Below are positions 9,723 through 22,213 of a stretch of 64,000 nucleotides of DNA, piece after piece. The DNA comes from Stachybotrys elegans (taxonomy: Eukaryota > Ascomycota > Sordariomycetes > Hypocreales > Stachybotryaceae). Made by a program: the position numbers and the translations under genes. Position 1 is the stretch's first letter. Each line of letters opens with the position of its first letter. Location: the NCBI GenBank assembly GCA_020746835.1, contig JAGPNK010000007.1, positions 1,116,001-1,180,000 on the forward strand, given 5' to 3'. The notes under the pieces were generated by a model. It was given only the letters and a program-made list of their open reading frames with translations, did not search any database and had not been told where the DNA came from.

Positions 9723-12267
9723 TGTCGCTATCGATGTTGCATCTGGAGCCGTCTGGATGCCTCAAATGGATTTTTGAGAGTTAGAAATCGCAAGGCGAAC
9801 AGCCGGTCGGGATTGGGAGGACAAGATGAGGGTGGTCGGTGGGATGACGTTTCCTATTGTCGTGTTTGATGAATGGCGGCTCGTCAATAATTATTCCCTT
9901 TTGACCAGGGTGCAAGCAAAGCCGACCCCAACCTCACTTTATTTTTACTGCCAGGGACGTCAGGTCTGTATCACTGCATATATTCCACGCTATGAAAGTA
10001 CATTGGGGCGGCGCCGCTAAAACAAAGAGCCGGAAACCGAATCGATAAGCCACTGATAGTAGGGAGTCCAGTACAAAGTTAGTAGCCAGAAGAATTGAGC
10101 CGATGATGCTACCCTAGAGGTCTGGATTCTATGATGCTGCAATAATCACGTTGTTCAATCACGATGTGTCTGTTTTGATTGTGTCACTAATGAGGTAGCT
10201 TTTTGGCTGTATTAACTACCTATTTTATACGGTGTTTTGTGGTTTTTTTTTTGTTGTTGTTTTTTGGTTCGCTTTCAGTTTGGCGTCTCCTCTTGTGATT
10301 TGAAGGCAGCATGGTTTTCCGTGCTTCACACTTCTTTCAATTCCCAGTCGTGAGCAAAGAAGACGCCCCATAGCTGCATTCACGAGGAATCGAAACGCGT
10401 CCCAACAAGTACAACTAGTGACGCAAATCTGCGGACTTATTTCCATCACGTGTGAGGTCTTGCCCTGCTTCACTAGGTACCCATGGATACCAGATGAATG
10501 AGCTCGAAGTTCAACAAATCATGTCAACAACATAACACAACATCATGAGATGATCATGACTTGGCCGAAGGCACTACGCATGGGTGTCTAGGTTTACCAA
10601 TGGGTACCCTTGAGATATCGGAAACAGGGTGATGAGAGAATGTCTGAGCCCGCGAGAACCCTGGACATGCCCGCAAAGGATTTTCACAACGAAACAATGA
10701 TGAGGCTTGCTCAAGTGTCACTTATGGTACATTAGGAGAAAATCCCTGTGCAGCGGGCCGTCCGGCCCCACGATATGACAGCTTGCAGATGGATGTAAGG
10801 GTAGACAGGTATCCCAGTATTCGACAAAGATAGGATGCAGAAAGAAGGGTGCTGAAGAGGACATCCATCACACGCATTGTCCCGCCACCACCTGTTCATT
10901 TCAAGATTCAAGAAACATTGGCAGAGGGAATCGTCATACATCGAGTGACAACCTCACCTGAAAGCTAATGAATGTGTTAGTGGCCGAGACCTGGAACGAG
11001 TCCAGGGTCACAGAGACATAGCGCAGTTGACTCCACATTATCGACCAGAGTGCGGTCTGTTCGAGGCCAAGACTGGAGTGGTATACGAAGCTCCTCAGGA
11101 AGCCGGCTAGACAGTTTTAAACGGTAAGGGCTGTATGGATACGGTGCTGTACACGAAAGGAAGTGCTCCGCGGGGGTACGTGGCTCTCACTGTTGCGACG
11201 GACGCCACGCCTCAACCGCCAGGCGTCGCTGAAGCTTATCTGACGATGCGATGACTCCCCTAATAAACTCCGGACTTGTGATTCGTGCCGCGGGACCAGG
11301 CTCGTGGAGATGCTGTCTCAAGTTTGCTGGCTGGTGAGGTGCGCAACGTCGTACTCGGACAGTTTTGCTGGCCATATTGATGTACATACGTCGCGAGATC
11401 AGAGTCCGTCAACGATAGGGAGGATCTGCGAAATGCAAGAGGCGCGGTGAACATCCTGGTATAGGAGGCGTGGATAAGATGTGATCCAGTGGCACGCACT
11501 TGGGAATCGTCAAGTAATTCGGACAAACTGCGCATTCCTATAGACGCAAATAGCCTGACGATCTACTGCTATAGAGAAAGAGGCTCTTCTAGGTGCCAAG
11601 ACCGCCGTCTTACACCGACGAGGTAGGACAGATGGCGACGACTGCATATCTGAAGAGAGACGAAGGGGGATAGAAGCCAGCCATTGGTCCTGTGCCCCGA
11701 GCGCTGACTGTCGCTTCTCACATCCTGTGTGTAAGCCACCAAGAAACCCACATGTCAGGGAGAGGAAGCAGTGATGGCACCAATGAGCAGACGGGGTGGG
11801 TGGGCATGGCGTCCATATGTCATGTAAACGCCACTCAGCGATGAGACGTCGTTGATATCATGTCGGCGTGCAGCCCAGCCTCATGCGTGTATGTCTCTGA
11901 AAGGGGACAGCTGTCTGTCTGTCTGCTGTATGAGCCAAGCCCGAGAGAGACAGTGCTCCGTATCCAATACCCACCTCCCACCTCCCTACATGCGCAAGTG
12001 GTGCTCACTTATCATTGCAAGATGTCGCCATATCTCTCGCCAATGTATGATGACGCACGCCCGCTCCCAATCCCACCTGCTTGTGCCGGCGCTCGGTTTT
12101 CGCACCCAGGGTTGTGGATGAGTCGGCCCTGGGATAGATATCGCCGCGATAGTGGCGGGAGGGGAAGGGGAGGCAAGGAGGATGGATGAGGTTCAGCACA
12201 TGACGCCCGAGCTTCGATCCCGTCACCGTTTTGTAGTGGCGTAGATGGCGTGGACCTGGGGCTGCCA

Positions 12268-12281
12268 GGGGGGGGGGGGGG
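12268..12281 (+). repeat. Homopolymer run of 14 G
   Basis: A run of 14 consecutive G in the gene-poor region between GLE1 and SSD1. Such runs are prone to length error and could form a G-quadruplex with neighbouring GG tracts. Confidence 0.8.
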
Positions 12282-13079
12282 AGGGCCACCGGCAAGTAGG
12301 GAGGATACCCTGGCTGCCTGGTGCATCGTACCCCTCCAGGTATCCCCTACATTGTCCTACCTGCATACAGAGCACAGAACAACACGAGCAGAATCCATCA
12401 TGTTGGTTGCCGGAGCCCTGGGCTGTCGGACCAAATTGTTGATTCTGGTTCGTCGTCCCGAGCAGGGTCTGTTGTTGGATGGGACCAATGTTTCGCCGTC
12501 GGTTTGGATGGGTGGTGCTATGGAAACTGCCCACAGCACGACCTTGGGTTGATGAGACGAGCGAGTTACAGTATGTACTCCACGGGTTGCTGGGGACTTT
12601 GCCCGGACCAATCTACCTGGATGTACCTCGTGAGGTTGCCTGGGGAGGACACTAGCTGGGTGGTCTAGGGAGCTAGGGGCACCTGGAGGAAATAAAAAAA
12701 ATGTCAGTGCTCGACGGGCTGCGATGGCATCGGGCAGCAGGAGAATATCATTCCTGCCCGTATGGATACGTGAAGGTAGAGAGGTAGAGGTAGGGAATTA
12801 GTACCTCGGGAAAAGTACTAGCGTATACGTAGGCCTCATGCTTGCTCAACCCACATGGACCGCACCGCACTTGCCCCCAGCTCCCACTTCCGAGGGCCGC
12901 GCGCGCGCTGAGGCAATGAGGGTTGCTGGCGTGGGTGCTCCGTACTAAGGCGGTTGACCTCCCTCCTAGGGGTGCCAGACAAGCTCCCGGCTACCGTTAC
13001 TACCTTGCACCATTGGCTGTGCTCTGTGGAGGAGGTACTTATTACTTGGGCTTTGGCTTTGGCTTTGGTTACCACATCC

Positions 13080-13615
13080 GCTTCTTGCCCCCCCCGTCAT
13101 CACTCCCACTCTCTCGCCTTCACACTCTCTGGCCAGGAGCTGGACTTTCAATCCATCTTCTCCCCTTCGTCCATCCCGCCCCTGTTCCTCCTCCATTCTA
13201 TCTGGCCGACGCCATCTCGACAACCCTCACTTCCACGCTCCTTGGCTCTGCTGAGCTCTCACCAACTCTACGCTTGTCGCATCTAGCCCTACCCTCCTTT
13301 TCACCACCAAAATCTGTCCCGTACTCGTACTCCAAGTCGTGTCGTGTTACTCGTCCCTACGTCTACGCATACGCCTACGTTTACGTCAACACCAACACCA
13401 ACCGCCGAAATCCGCCGCAAACAAGTCAACATTCCCCCCCAAACCCCATCATAGCTCTCTCCCGCGAGATCCTATTTGCCAGCCAGCCCTCAACCGCGAG
13501 GCATCCACGATTACATAAAAACCAACAACAGCTACAACTGCAGCTCCTAAGCTACTACAGCAACTCTAATACCTACCCCTCCAACGATAGTCACTGCCGT
13601 CACTGACTGCCCGCC
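13080..13615 (+). promoter_or_regulatory. Pyrimidine-rich 5' leader of SSD1
   Basis: The 530 bases upstream of the SSD1 start are strongly C/T-rich, then change to CAA/ACA-rich sequence from about 13380 to the ATG. This is typical of long 5' untranslated leaders in filamentous fungi. The exact transcription start cannot be read from the sequence. Confidence 0.5.
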
Positions 13616-16600
13616 ATGGAGCAGCAGCAGCAACAGACATCCGGGCAGCAGCCCGGGCAGCCCTCGGCTGGTGGCGTCCTCGGTCCGGCTGGACGCAGGC
13701 TGCACATTGCTCACCGTCGGAGTCCATCGGAGTTGACTCCCTTGGTCAGCATGTTTGCTGCTAATCCAGGAAGTAAGTCAATGTCCCTTCTCCTGTCCTC
13801 TATAACCCCCTCCTTCTGCCCAGCTCTGCACGTAGCCGAGTGGCACTCGTGACACGCTCCTACGTCAAGCTCATACGTGGCCAATGAGCTCCCACACCCC
13901 GGGGCTCCCATCCTCTCTGGCAGTCGTAACAAGCCTGTTCGCATTGCTGACGTGCATCGCAGTGGAACAGTTAGCCATCCAGCAGCAGATCGAGCTGTTG
14001 CAGCAACAGCAGCAGCAGATCCAGGCTACGCACCAGCAATATGTCAACATGGGCATGATGCCACCAGGCCAGCCTATGGGTGCCGGGGCCTTCAATCCTT
14101 TGCAGAACATGGCAAACATCCAGCAGCCGGCATTCCAGTTTCCCAACCAGGTGCCGCAGCAGAATGTTTCCATGGGCGCTCCCACGCAGCAACCAATGTC
14201 ACATCGCCGTAATCAGTCGGCACTCCCCAACATGGGCATGGGGCCGCCGCCGGCTCCATCGTCCGGAGCCTCAGGCTCTGCCTTTGGCAACTTTGAGGCT
14301 CCCGCGCCACATGGCCGAGAGAATGCTGGCGGTTCCAGGGGTGGCCGGGGGGGAGGTGGATCCGGCGGAGGTCACCAGCGCCGACATTCTCTTGCCTTGG
14401 CGGATGCAAAGAAGGCCGCTGAGCTTGCTCAACAGAAGCGAACCACCAACAGCTTCCAGTTTCCCGCCTCGCCCCTCCCCGACGATGATGGCAGCCAGAG
14501 CATGGCCCTGCCTAGCATCGACCCAGCCGCGACTCACGGCTCTGGTCGTGGTCGAGGTGGACACGGCCGCAGCCAGAGCATGGCCGTGAACGGGCGTGGA
14601 GGTTCCTCCGCGCGAGGTGGCCTCAACGCCTCCGGTGATGGCCAGGATTTCGCGAGACGTGGCAGCGGCCACAACCGCACCGGCTCCCGTAACTTCGAAG
14701 GCAACTGGCGCAACCAGACGCAGAATCAGGATCAGCCAACCAACGCCGGCCAGGGCCAAGGCTTCCAGCCCGGCCACAGGTCTCGCGGCTCGGTGAACCA
14801 GTCTGTCTCCAGCATTGGGGCTTTCCAGTACAACCCTGCCCAGCCCCAGGTCATGCAGCTGCCTGGTCAGATGATGATGCCCCAGATGTATGGCCAGCAG
14901 CTCAACCCTATTCAGCTTACGCAGCTGCAGGCTCTGCAGGCTGCCCAGATGAGCGGTCAGCAGTTCCAGGGGCTGCAGAGCTCCCAACACGCGGGCCCGG
15001 CTGGCGGTAATCAGCAGCAGCAGCAGCAGCGCAAGACTCTGTTCACCCCATACCTGCCCCAGGCCTCTCTTCCCGCTCTGCTTGGGGATGGCCAGCTCGT
15101 CTCGGGTATTCTGCGCGTGAACAAAAAGAACCGCAGCGATGCGTATGTGACCACCCAGGACGGTCTCCTGGATGCCGACATCTTTATTTGCGGCTCCAAG
15201 GATCGTAACCGAGCCCTCGAGGGAGACTTGGTTGCTATCGAGCTCCTCGATGTCGATGAAGTTTGGGGTCAGAAGCGCGAGAAGGAGGAGAAGAAGAGGC
15301 GCAAGGACATCACCGACACTCGCTCGGGCTCCACCAACCAGGGCAGTCGGGACTCGGGTAACAACGATGACAACAATGCCTCCGAGGGCGGAATCCGCAG
15401 ACGCGGCAGTCTTCGCCAGCGTCCTACGCAGAAGAAGAATGATGACGTAGAGGTCGAAGGCCAGAGCCTTCTCCTTGTCGAGGAGGAGGAGATCAACGAT
15501 GAGCAGAAGCCCCTGTACGCTGGCCATGTCGTCGCTGTCATTGAGCGTGTTGCTGGCCAGATGTTCTCCGGTACTCTGGGTCTTCTGCGTCCCAGCAGCC
15601 AGGCTACCAAGGAGAAGCAAGAGGCTGAGAGAGCTGCCCGTGATGGCGGAAATGGCCGCCACAATGATTCTCGCCACCAGGACAAGCCTAAGATTGTCTG
15701 GTTTAAGCCCACTGACAAGCGCGTTCCCCTTATTGCCATCCCGACCGAGCAGGCCCCTCGCGACTTCGTTGAGAAGCACCAGGACTACGCCGACCGCATT
15801 TTTGTGGCGTGCATCAAGCGCTGGCCCATCACGTCTCTGCATCCTTTTGGAACACTGGTCGAGCAGCTTGGTCGCATGGGTGACTTGAAGGTCGAGACTG
15901 ACGCTCTCCTCCGCGACAACAACTTCTCTTCTGACGAATTCTCCGATGCCGTTCTCCGCAGCGTCGGCCTTCAAGATTGGTCTCTTGCCAAGGAGGACGA
16001 AGCATCCATCGCGGCTCGCCGAGACTTCCGGGATGAGAAGACGTTCACCATCGACTTCAACGGCGGTGCTGAGCTTGGCAATGCCATCCATGTGAAGCCT
16101 CGCCCTGATGGCAAGATTGATGTCGGTATCCACGTTGCCGATGTTACCCACTTTGTTAAGCCCAACTCGCTCGTTGATCGCGAGGCTAAGAAGCGCGGAA
16201 CCTCTGTGCAACTGCTCAACCGCTTCTGCGCCCTCCTCCCACCCAAACTCTCTACCGAGGTCTGCTCCCTTATCCCTGACGAGGAGCGCCTGACCATCAG
16301 TGTTGTTTTCAGCGTCAACCCTCACAACGGCTCGGTTGCCGAGGGCGATAGCTGGATTGGCCGCAGTATCATCAAGAGCTCCGGCAAGGTCACCCTCAAG
16401 GACATTGACGAGGCGCTGACCGATCCATCGGCCTACAAGAACCCTGCTGTCCCCGTGAACACCGTTCAGATCCTCAACGCTGTGTCTCAAAGGTTCCGCG
16501 AAGCTCGTCTGGGTGCTGGTGGTGAACCCATTGCCCCACTGCGCTTGATCCAACAGCTGGATGACGAGAATAACCCTGTTCAGGACAACATCTTTGACTC

Positions 16601-17930
16601 CACTGATGCATTGGAGCTTGTGGAGGAGCTTATGCACAAGGCTAATGCCTATGTGGCCCAAAAGCTGGCGCATGGATTACCGGAGAAAGCACTTCTGCGT
16701 CGCCAGGCTCCCCCCAACCCCAGGCGCCTTCAGACCTTTGCTGAGCGTATGACGGCTCTCGGCTACGATATCGACTCCTCTGGCAGTGGTGCCCTTCAGA
16801 ACAGCCTGTTCAAGGTTGACGACAGCGACCTGCGTAAGGGCATGGAGACCCTCCTTGTCAAGTCGATGCAGCGTGCCAAGTACTTCATTGCTGGCAAGAC
16901 CATCAAGCAGCTCTGGCCCCACTACGCCCTCAACCTCCCCCTTTACACGCACTTCACCAGCCCTACTAGACGCTACGCCGATCTCATTGTGCATCGTCAG
17001 CTGGAGGCTGTTCTCTCTGAGGGCAAGATTGAGTACACAGAGGACCTGGAGAACCTCGTCAAGACCGTCGAGTCGTGCAACACCAAGAAAGACTCGGCCC
17101 AAAATGCACAGGATCAGAGCATTCATATCGAGTCATGCCGAACCATGGATAAGAAGCGCCAGGAAGCCAACGGCGATCTCATCGCAGAGGGCATTGTCGT
17201 CTGCGTGTATGAGTCGGCTTTCGATGTGTTGATCCCTGAGTGGGGCTTCGAGAAGCGTGTCCACTGCGACCAGCTTCCGTTGAAGAAGGCTGAGTTCCGC
17301 AAGGAGAAGCGAGTTTTGGAACTCTACTGGGAGAAGGGTGTGCCGAGCTCAGCCTATGTGCCCGAGGACGAGCGTCCCAAGGCAGCTGCTTCGCAGCGAA
17401 TGAACAACGCAATGGCTGCTGCACGACAGGCCGAAGAGGCCGAGCGTGTTCGGAAGGAGCGTGAAGAAGCCGCACGCAAGCAGACGGAGACTGGAACCAT
17501 GTCTACTGATGATGTCGATGCGCTCTTCGACGATGACGAGGATAACACATCTGATGTGACCGAAGCCATGGCAGGAGCATCATTGGCAGAGAGACCTACC
17601 CAGAGCGTCCCAGGATCGCCCTCTCGGACTTCGGGCGCTGGGCCCCTGCAACGCACCCGCTCGGACTCGAAGGTGCCCGTTACTGATGCCGTTGAAACAC
17701 GGCTGACGAACAAGGAGAAGTACCTGAAGCTCTTCACCCTGCGCGAAGAAGATGGAGAGTATATCCAGGATGTCACGGAGATGACTCGTGTGCCCATTAT
17801 TCTGAAGACGGATCTTACTAAGAGCCCACCGTGAGTAACCTTCCCCCCTGCATCGTGTAGGTGCAACGAGAATGCTGACCAACCGTATAGTTGCCTGACG
17901 ATCCGCTCGTTGAACCCCTATGCTCTGTAA
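13616..17930 (+). CDS. SSD1: SSD1-family mRNA-binding translational regulator (GUL-1 type, RNB pseudonuclease)
   Basis: Three exons: 13616-13772, 13963-17830 and 17891-17930, giving 1354 residues. The first junction restores NPG-MEQLAIQQQ; the last adds the C-terminal end CLTIRSLNPYAL. The N-terminal third is disordered, with poly-Gln, RG-rich stretches and five HxRxxS sites for NDR/Cbk1-type kinases. Cold-shock-like OB folds lie around residues 408-490 and 565-665. The RNB-like domain spans roughly 715-1060 and reads TIDFNGGAELGNAIHVK where active RNase II/Dis3 enzymes carry the catalytic aspartate cluster, so it should be catalytically dead, as known for Ssd1. Family members bind mRNAs for cell-wall proteins and hold them in repression downstream of the NDR kinase. 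Poly-Gln and coiled-coil sequences end the protein's N and C flanks. The call is strong. Confidence 0.93.
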
Positions 17931-18876
17931 GAGCAACTAGCCATAGTAGAAGAACATTGTGGAAGTGATTAATTATCAAAAGGAGGATGAAATGTTTGTA
18001 TCCAAGGGAACGAGGAGGACATATTCTGCACGGTTGAAGTTGAAAGTAAACGACGCGAGTATAATATGACAGAATCACATGTATGCTTCATGTGCTACCG
18101 GAGGATTCGCGCGGCTATTGTCGAAGAATACCAGAACATAAGAATGCAGGTGATAGGAACAAGCGGGAAGAAGTTAGGGATTCCTGTTTCAAGGAGCAAG
18201 CATGGCGACGAGCGAGCATATGTGGTAGTTGCTACGAATAGGATGGAATAAATACGCATCAACATTGCCTGTGAATCACAATCTATACGCTGAAGAGCTG
18301 CTAGTGGCCAACTTGGACGTTATACCTGTCCCATAGTGGTTTACTTGCTGGCCGAACCAAAGCCAACAGACCAGGACGAGGGAAATTCACCTTACATACA
18401 CACCCCTATTCATCAAGAACCATGCGTCGTTAAGTCGTTAATACCTAAGCACCTATGCCCTACTTACTTCATGCCATTGGGCAAACCACCCCATACATCA
18501 TAATCACAGGTAGCACTTGTGGAACGGCACAAATTTGTTGCAAGTTTGGGTCCGGTCATGCATCATTCGTTTCATTCATGATCTAGCTACCGCCGGTGCC
18601 CGTGGTATTGATTGCTGATGCGACGCGATCGCAGGGCAAAAAGCTTTTGGCCTTCAAAGATGGGTATTGTTATTTTTTGTATATTCCGGGGCGGGCAGAA
18701 AAAAAATCTAGTCATTGTCTAGACCTGGATGGGAGGAAGAAGTCAGTCACAAGAATCCTCCGCATGTTTGTTGGTGTAGGAACAAAAATGCTTCGCAGGA
18801 TTATTTACGAGTATTTTTGACAACGTACCATGGAAGAAACAGGCCTGTTTTATTTTTGAGATTTCCTGTCAGGCGC
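17931..18876. other. Convergent 3' region between SSD1 and RPL30
   Basis: The 946 bases between two convergent genes are fairly AT-rich and carry no supported gene. An AATAAA at 18247-18252 lies about 320 nt after the SSD1 stop and could be its poly(A) signal. Confidence 0.5.
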
Positions 18877-19305
18877 TTAAGCGCTGACGGTCTGGTCGGA
18901 CAGGATATCGGAGTCACCGGCATCGAGGATGACCATGACACCGCAGCGGAAGAGACGACCGCAGGCGGTTCCGAGCTCGATGTTGTTGCCCTGGAAGTGG
19001 TGGACAGGGGCCTTGGAAAGCATGGCGTAGTCTTAAGAAAATTTAATGTCAGTTCTAGTCTGATGAGAAACGATGACCAGGCCCAGGAGGGAATTGGACC
19101 GCCCGGAAAGCAGAAGATTGCACATACACTCAATCTCGGACTTGCGGAGAGGGGGGGTGTTGGCGGCAATGAGGACGAGCTTGGCCTTGCCGTTGCGGAG
19201 AGCCTTGACGGAGGTCTTGTAGCCCATGGTGATGCGGCCGGACTTGACGACGAGCGACAGGCGCTGGCCGAGGGTGTCGGAAGCCTTGTTCTTCGCGCGG
19301 GCCAT
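18877..19305 (-). CDS. RPL30: 60S ribosomal protein L30 (eL30)
   Basis: Two exons on the minus strand: 19305-19128 and 19031-18877, separated by a 96-nt intron, giving 110 residues. The protein reads [37 protein letters not shown], then across the splice [19 protein letters not shown] and [20 protein letters not shown], which is the L30e fold. It is a component of the large ribosomal subunit. In yeast L30 binds its own transcript and blocks splicing; whether this intron is controlled that way cannot be read here. The short length and complete conserved blocks make the call secure. Confidence 0.95.
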
Positions 19306-19483
19306 TGTGATGGATGTCGAGAGGGAGGGTTGTCGGCGTTTGGTGCTGGGCGAAGATGCGCTGTCGGTTGGGTTGAAGGTCGAAGTCGGTGATGGGCGTG
19401 AAAATTGGTAACTTATTTGGTGGTTTAGGGCTTTTTTTCCCTGGGCGGCTTGGTGGGACTGGGCCTGGACTTGCGTGCGGTGG

Positions 19484-19520
19484 TCACATGATCAGGGCCT
19501 CCGGTTGTCGCACGTGATCA
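19484..19520. promoter_or_regulatory. Paired E-box/TGATCA elements upstream of RPL30
   Basis: Two similar elements lie about 180-215 bases upstream of the RPL30 start: TCACATGATCA (19484-19494) and GCACGTGATCA (19510-19520). The second contains CACGTG with the TCACGTG arrangement bound by Cbf1-type bHLH factors, which contribute to ribosomal-protein gene control in some ascomycetes. Function here is inference. Confidence 0.4.
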
Positions 19521-21559
19521 ATGAAATCCATGCTCGAAGCAATTTACGGCAGAATATCGGGACCAAGATACCCACTGAAGAAGCTTTCCAGCCAAACCGC
19601 CATGATTTTGGTATCTGCAGCTCGAGGTTTCCCGATGATTGCCATTTCCTGCAAGCGGTACCTGAATTCAAGACTTCAGCAGAGGCCGGCGGCTGGGTGT
19701 AAATTTAGTCACTCAATATCTGGCGTGGCCGAATCCTTCTGCAAGCCTCGCATCCAGATGGGATCGTGACCTCAAACACAGCACACACTGAGGGAGGATA
19801 AAAACAGAGACAGGAGAATGCCTAGTCCCGATTGGTGAATGGGATTCACAGGTTTAGGTGTGGCAGGCGAGGCTGTGTTAGCTGTGGCCCCTATTCGGCG
19901 CTGCTGAAAACTTGAGCCAAAGCTGTGGCAGCGTTGCCGTAGCAGGTAATCACGAAGGTTGTGCAAGGCTACGATTCAAGGCTTGGGTGGCTCTTATGCT
20001 GCAAGATGGGGACTTGGCAAGGATGGATGGATAAACGAAAAGTCTGGACCTGGCGACCACCAAGCTACCTACGGAGTAGTATTGGAGCCCCGGCGGTTGA
20101 GTCCAAGGTTCTCAATATTTGGACTTGGATTTGAGCTGGTCAGAACGGATGGATGCACAAGCGCGCCTGCAGGATAAAATGACTCCCCACTCGTTACTGA
20201 CAAGCGAGAATACCTACCTAGTTGACAGATTGGCGCCCCGTGGTCGGTGATTGTGGGAAAAGAGTAGTGCCTCCTCAAGCTCGGAGCATTAGGAAGGTGC
20301 GTTTATTGTTATAGCCTTGGAGAGAGAGACCAGTGACGGGCAGGAATGGCGGATGCCCGCTTGAGATTGGGCCGAGGAAGGTTACCGGAAAGGATGTTGA
20401 AACCGGAAGACGGAGGCACGAAACGTCCCTGGGGGAATGAGGAACCCTGCAAGTACAAGATGTATGTACCACATGTCAGAGGGAGGCACGGCTTACACCC
20501 GCCGCAAAAACCCTCAACACCACGAAACAGCCACCAATGCAGCCATCGTGACATTTTCAACCCGTCGACCCGTGCACGCTTTTTGCGTCGCTAGGGAATC
20601 CAGCCAGCCGGCTTATCGCGCGCCAGACCCGCCATTGCCATTTTGTTATTATTGTATTGCTAAACCATTACAGTGCAAGCGCTATTACCTCCTGGGCGCC
20701 TACCTGGTAACGAGAAAAGACACCTTGCTGCCAAGAGAAAAGAAGAGAAAAAAGAGACCCGCCATTGCCATTATTTCCCTCAGCCAAACGCTTCGAAACC
20801 CAAGGATTGGAAGGGGAGAGCCGTCTTGATAATGTCGCCTTCGATAGCTGCAGGATGCTGTCCCGGAGTCGTCTCGGCAACTACAGCGCCGCACCGCTAA
20901 ATCACCTCCTGGCTGCATGGGGGTGGCAGCGAGAAGAGAGCGGATGAACAAGAAACGGAATTTCGGGACGATGGCTAATGGATGAAACTGGAAGAGAAAA
21001 CTTCCTATCGCACAGGCATTGCTACGCTGCCGGCATGTATGTGCATGTATGCTTATCCACGACCCAGGGGAAACATTTCTGCGGGAGAGGACATCGCGGT
21101 GCCATGGTCTGGGAGGCCCAGAGATGGAAGACGAGATGGTGATCCCGGATGCTGCTGATGGCCGGGGTCGAGGCGGTCCCTGTGTCAGGAGCGTTTCGGA
21201 AACTACGGCAGCGCTTGGGCCGGTCAGGTCATGGCGGGCGACCCCTTGCCTTTGCCGCTCGTCTTCCAAAGCCACAAATTTCAAAGATGCCCAAAGACAC
21301 CCCTGGCAGGACCGACGAGAGAGGCAGAGTGCTCGGGGCGACAGGGAAGGGCCCTTGACGAACCTATCAGAGCATCACCGGAAGCCGTTTCACCTCGCAT
21401 CTTGGCTGCCCAGCCCACAGACACACACAGCTGGCCCTGCCCTTGAAGAAACAAGGAGCTGCCGCCGGTCCTTTCGTCATTCGCACTCGAGGACGATTTC
21501 CAAAACGGGCAATGCCACAGGTTCCTGGCCAACCACGCTGTGAGATCCAGCCCTCTCGA

Positions 21560-22213
21560 CCTCTCGATCCCTCTCGGGCCCTGTCAGTGCTGCATCTCTC
21601 TGGCTTACACACGCTCCCAGTAGATCCATTCCCGCGCCGCCGCCCGCCCGACCCCGGGATATGCTTTGCTTCGCTGCATGTTTGGGAAGCTAGCTCATGG
21701 CGCCTCGTCCCTCCCTCTCCCTCCTCCTACCGCCAGGCAACCCCATCATCCGAACTTGATCCCTGTCTATAGCGACATCAAGGGGCCCAAGGGTGAATGT
21801 GCCGCATGGCGACAAGCCTCAACGGCTAAGCCCATGCCGACCATCGACAATGGGGAGCAGGAAATGGAATTTTGCATACCGGGGTCTTGGCCAAACCCTC
21901 GTCGCCTCAATCTGTTCATAAGGCTTCGTCCACCCACATCTCGAGGAAACTGTTCCTCTCTTCACCTTTCTCTACTCCACCATCCCCTCCTTCTTGTTTA
22001 CTCCAGGCCTGCTGTGCTGGCGCCACTGTCGTTCACTCCCGTTTCCATTCTACCTTTTATACCATTTTAATAATTCCTTTGACCTCCCTGGTGGCCGGTC
22101 TCATAACAATCCTTGCGACGCCCAAAAATCTTTAACGACACGATAGCCGGTTCTTCTGTCCCTGCTCAAGCTTTCCTCGAATTACACCAAGAAACAAAAA
22201 AGAATCAAACAAG
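21560..22213 (+). promoter_or_regulatory. Pyrimidine-rich promoter/leader of the Rds1-like gene
   Basis: C/T-rich sequence builds up from about 21560 and continues in blocks to about 22080, then turns A-rich (ACCAAGAAACAAAAAAGAATC) immediately before the ATG. This CT-then-A-rich order is characteristic of strongly expressed fungal genes. Confidence 0.4.

Larger units (their letters stand above)
9723..13615. other. Gene-poor stretch of about 3.9 kb between GLE1 and SSD1
   Basis: No gene is supported. The region contains an E-box (CACGTG near 10446-10451), a run of 14 G near 12268-12281, and several short minus-strand ORFs between 11187 and 11751 that resemble nothing I know. It separates two divergent genes, so it holds the GLE1 and SSD1 upstream regions. 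A noncoding transcript cannot be ruled out. Confidence 0.55.
19306..22213. other. Intergenic region of 2.9 kb upstream of RPL30 and the Rds1-like gene
   Basis: This divergent region holds the upstream sequences of both flanking genes. Apart from the E-box pair near RPL30 and the C/T-rich leader before 22214, I see no element I can name. Several ORFs of 60-190 codons exist but have arginine/serine-rich, low-complexity products without family resemblance. Confidence 0.5.

Noticed and set aside
14271..16673. An 800-codon minus-strand ORF inside SSD1
   Set aside because: It is the antisense shadow of SSD1 caused by codon bias; the sense frame carries the recognised domains and splice sites.
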